64,000 nt of DNA from CAWACP01 sp963780655 (GTDB taxonomy: Bacteria; Acidobacteriota; Terriglobia; Bryobacterales; Bryobacteraceae), in NCBI GenBank assembly GCA_963780655.1, contig CAWACP010000013.1:62001-126000 (forward strand), read 5' to 3'. The notes beneath the pieces were generated by a model, which saw only the letters and a list, made by a program, of their open reading frames with translations, was not told the origin of the DNA and made no database searches. Made by a program: the position numbers and the translations under genes. Of the stretch, positions 62,683-64,000 are shown in pieces (position 1 is the first letter of the stretch; the number at the start of each line of letters is the position of its first letter).

Positions 62683-64000
62683 AGAGAGCCATCATCGCCG
62701 TTGTCATTCTGCTCAGCGCGGCCGGCATCGCCTGGCTGCAAACGGTTCCTCCCCAGGTGGACCTCGCCACGCTAATGCCCAGCGGCGCCCTTCTGTACGT
62801 GCACGCTGCCGATTTCAACCGCCTGCTGAGCGACTGGGACGCGTCGAAGGTGAAACAGGACTGGTTGGCAAGCGACAACTACGCCGTCTTCCGGCAGTCG
62901 AATCTGTTCGGCAAGCTGGGCGGCGTCTACAACGAGTACAGCGATGCCATGGCGTTCGCGCCGGGCTGGAAGGGGATTGGTGAGATCGCCGGATCCGAGT
63001 CGGCGCTCGCGCTTTATGATATTCGTTGCGTCCAGTTCGTCTATATCTCGCGGATTGAGGAATCGCAGCTCGACAAAACTCGGTTGTGGGCCGTGCGCAG
63101 TAAGTTCGAGCAGCGGGAGGCTGCCGGGATTCCGTTCTGGCTACGCACCGATCCGGCTTCGGGCCGCACGGTGGGCTTCACGTTTGTGAAGGGGTGGCTG
63201 TTCGTGGCAACGCGAGATGACCTGATCGCGCGCGCGCTGCAACTCCTGGCCGGCGGCAAAGAGCCCGGTTTGGCATCGGAACGCTGGTATCGCGAGGCGA
63301 CCGCGAACAGGCCGGCCACCGGCGACCTGCGCATGGTGATGAATCTGGAGGCCCTGGTGAAGAGCGACTATTTTCGGTCGTACTGGGTGCAGCGCAACGT
63401 GCCGGTGGTAAGCCAGTATTGGACCGGGATCGCCGACCTGAGTCGCAGCGATACCGATATCAGTGAATCGCGCGTGTTCCTGCGTTCTGCCGATAACGCA
63501 GGCAATGCCGCCGCGCCGGCCGGCCGCGACGCAGCGGCCCGGCTAGTCTTGCTAGCTCCCGATGAGGCGGGACTGTATCGAGTGTGGGCATCGCCGGAAG
63601 CGGCCGCGATGTCGGGGATGATCGTAGATAAGCTCATTGCGCCGCCCGTTCCGGCTTCGGACAATTCTCGCTACGCGCCACCGTCCGCGGATCTCACGCA
63701 GGCTGCCGGAACGGAAGCGGATCTGGAAACGCGTATCGACGAGCCGCCTTTGCCATCGGAGGCGACGCTCAGCGAATCCGCGACTCCGCTGCACGACGCA
63801 ATCGCGAAAGCCGGCGTGAACGCGGTCATCGAGGTGCAGTCCACCCAGCGCGCGGGCCGCACGTTCGTGCGCATGCCGTGCGCCATCGTGCTGTCTGCCT
63901 CGTCGGCGTGGGATGAATCGGCCATCGAAAGCGCTCTCACGCGCGCAGTTGAGCCGCTCTGGACAACCACAGGTCTGGGCGCCGGATGGCAAGCGGCAAC
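62679..64000 (+). CDS. Anchored protein of the propeller/VWA/TPR unit, 3'-partial
   Basis: Starts at the ATGA overlap at 62679 and is still open at base 64000 (440 residues seen). One N-terminal membrane anchor (AIIAVVILLSAAGIAWLQ) is followed by a globular exported part: LATLMPSGALLYVHAADFNR, GIGEIAGSESALALYDIRCV, QFVYISRIEESQL, GFTFVKGWLFVATRDDLIAR. The pattern (MPSGAL.Y....F..LL..W, then a self-assessing FVKGWLFVATRDDLIARAL) is reminiscent of DUF3352-like proteins, but I cannot confirm this. Translational overlap places it in the same functional unit as the three genes before it. Confidence 0.75.
   Translation, partial: MKRAIIAVVILLSAAGIAWLQTVPPQVDLATLMPSGALLYVHAADFNRLLSDWDASKVKQDWLASDNYAVFRQSNLFGKLGGVYNEYSDAMAFAPGWKGIGEIAGSESALALYDIRCVQFVYISRIEESQLDKTRLWAVRSKFEQREAAGIPFWLRTDPASGRTVGFTFVKGWLFVATRDDLIARALQLLAGGKEPGLASERWYREATANRPATGDLRMVMNLEALVKSDYFRSYWVQRNVPVVSQYWTGIADLSRSDTDISESRVFLRSADNAGNAAAPAGRDAAARLVLLAPDEAGLYRVWASPEAAAMSGMIVDKLIAPPVPASDNSRYAPPSADLTQAAGTEADLETRIDEPPLPSEATLSESATPLHDAIAKAGVNAVIEVQSTQRAGRTFVRMPCAIVLSASSAWDESAIESALTRAVEPLWTTTGLGAGWQAA

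Noticed and set aside
1..64000. CRISPR array or prophage
   Set aside because: No regularly spaced direct repeats, no cas genes and no structural phage genes seen; the GH19-like enzyme alone is not enough.

Overview
The window is high-GC bacterial chromosome and points to an acidobacterium of the Solibacter/Bryobacter lineage. The evidence is lineage-typical families: two orphan MacB/FtsX-type permeases of the acidobacterial duplicated orphan permease (ADOP, TIGR03434) kind, two secreted proteins ending in the Solibacter C-terminal domain (TIGR03437), an Oar-type TonB receptor with a carboxypeptidase-regulatory N-terminus, HAF-repeat remnants and PEP-CTERM-like proteins. This rests on recognising families by eye; no search was run.

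Layout. 0-11.7 kb: a carbohydrate-acquisition locus with a heparinase II/III-like lyase (5' end outside the window), a Tat-exported putative glycosidase, a DUF5107/TPR protein, the Oar-like receptor and a divergent GH20-like protein. An intrinsic terminator lies just before the DUF5107 start and a LacI-type operator lies before the GH20-like gene. 11.7-14.6 kb: a scrapyard of remnants (RND adaptor, 3'-truncated IS1634-type transposase, HAF repeats). 14.7-20.3 kb: a PAS-PAS-sigma54 activator, then a palindrome and a -24/-12 promoter, then a STAS / short-chain dehydrogenase / quinone oxidoreductase / truncated GlcG / second dehydrogenase / SnoaL-like operon that the activator probably controls. 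20.6-27.6 kb: the two ADOP permeases around a chimera of two truncated genes. 27.7-31.6 kb: a large putative glycosidase divergent from an alpha/beta hydrolase. 31.6-35.1 kb: a broken uvrA and a decaying HprK-like kinase/nucleotidyltransferase pair. 35.3-42.7 kb: an amidohydrolase, a zinc-ribbon protein, a YihY/BrkB membrane protein, an ABC-F ATPase and a secreted TIGR03437 protein.

42.8-47.0 kb is a signalling block: a soluble hybrid kinase, a receiver-only protein, a NarL-type regulator and a membrane HisKA_3 kinase. 47.1-51.5 kb has a GH19-like PG hydrolase, a BON/LysM Kbp-like protein, a mannosidase-like tail fragment, a small metzincin-like protein and three PEP-CTERM-like genes (the middle one broken). 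51.6-64 kb is the most striking unit: four tightly overlapping genes for an anchored beta-propeller protein, a VIT/VWA protein, a 2283-residue TPR protein and an anchored protein that runs off the window. I infer a multi-protein envelope assembly of unknown function.

A second theme is decay. About ten genes are truncated, frameshifted or fused to unrelated sequence, most of them between 11.8 and 35 kb, while intact operons lie between them. This suggests a large, plastic, duplicate-rich genome, although assembly or sequencing error must be excluded for the single-base lesions.
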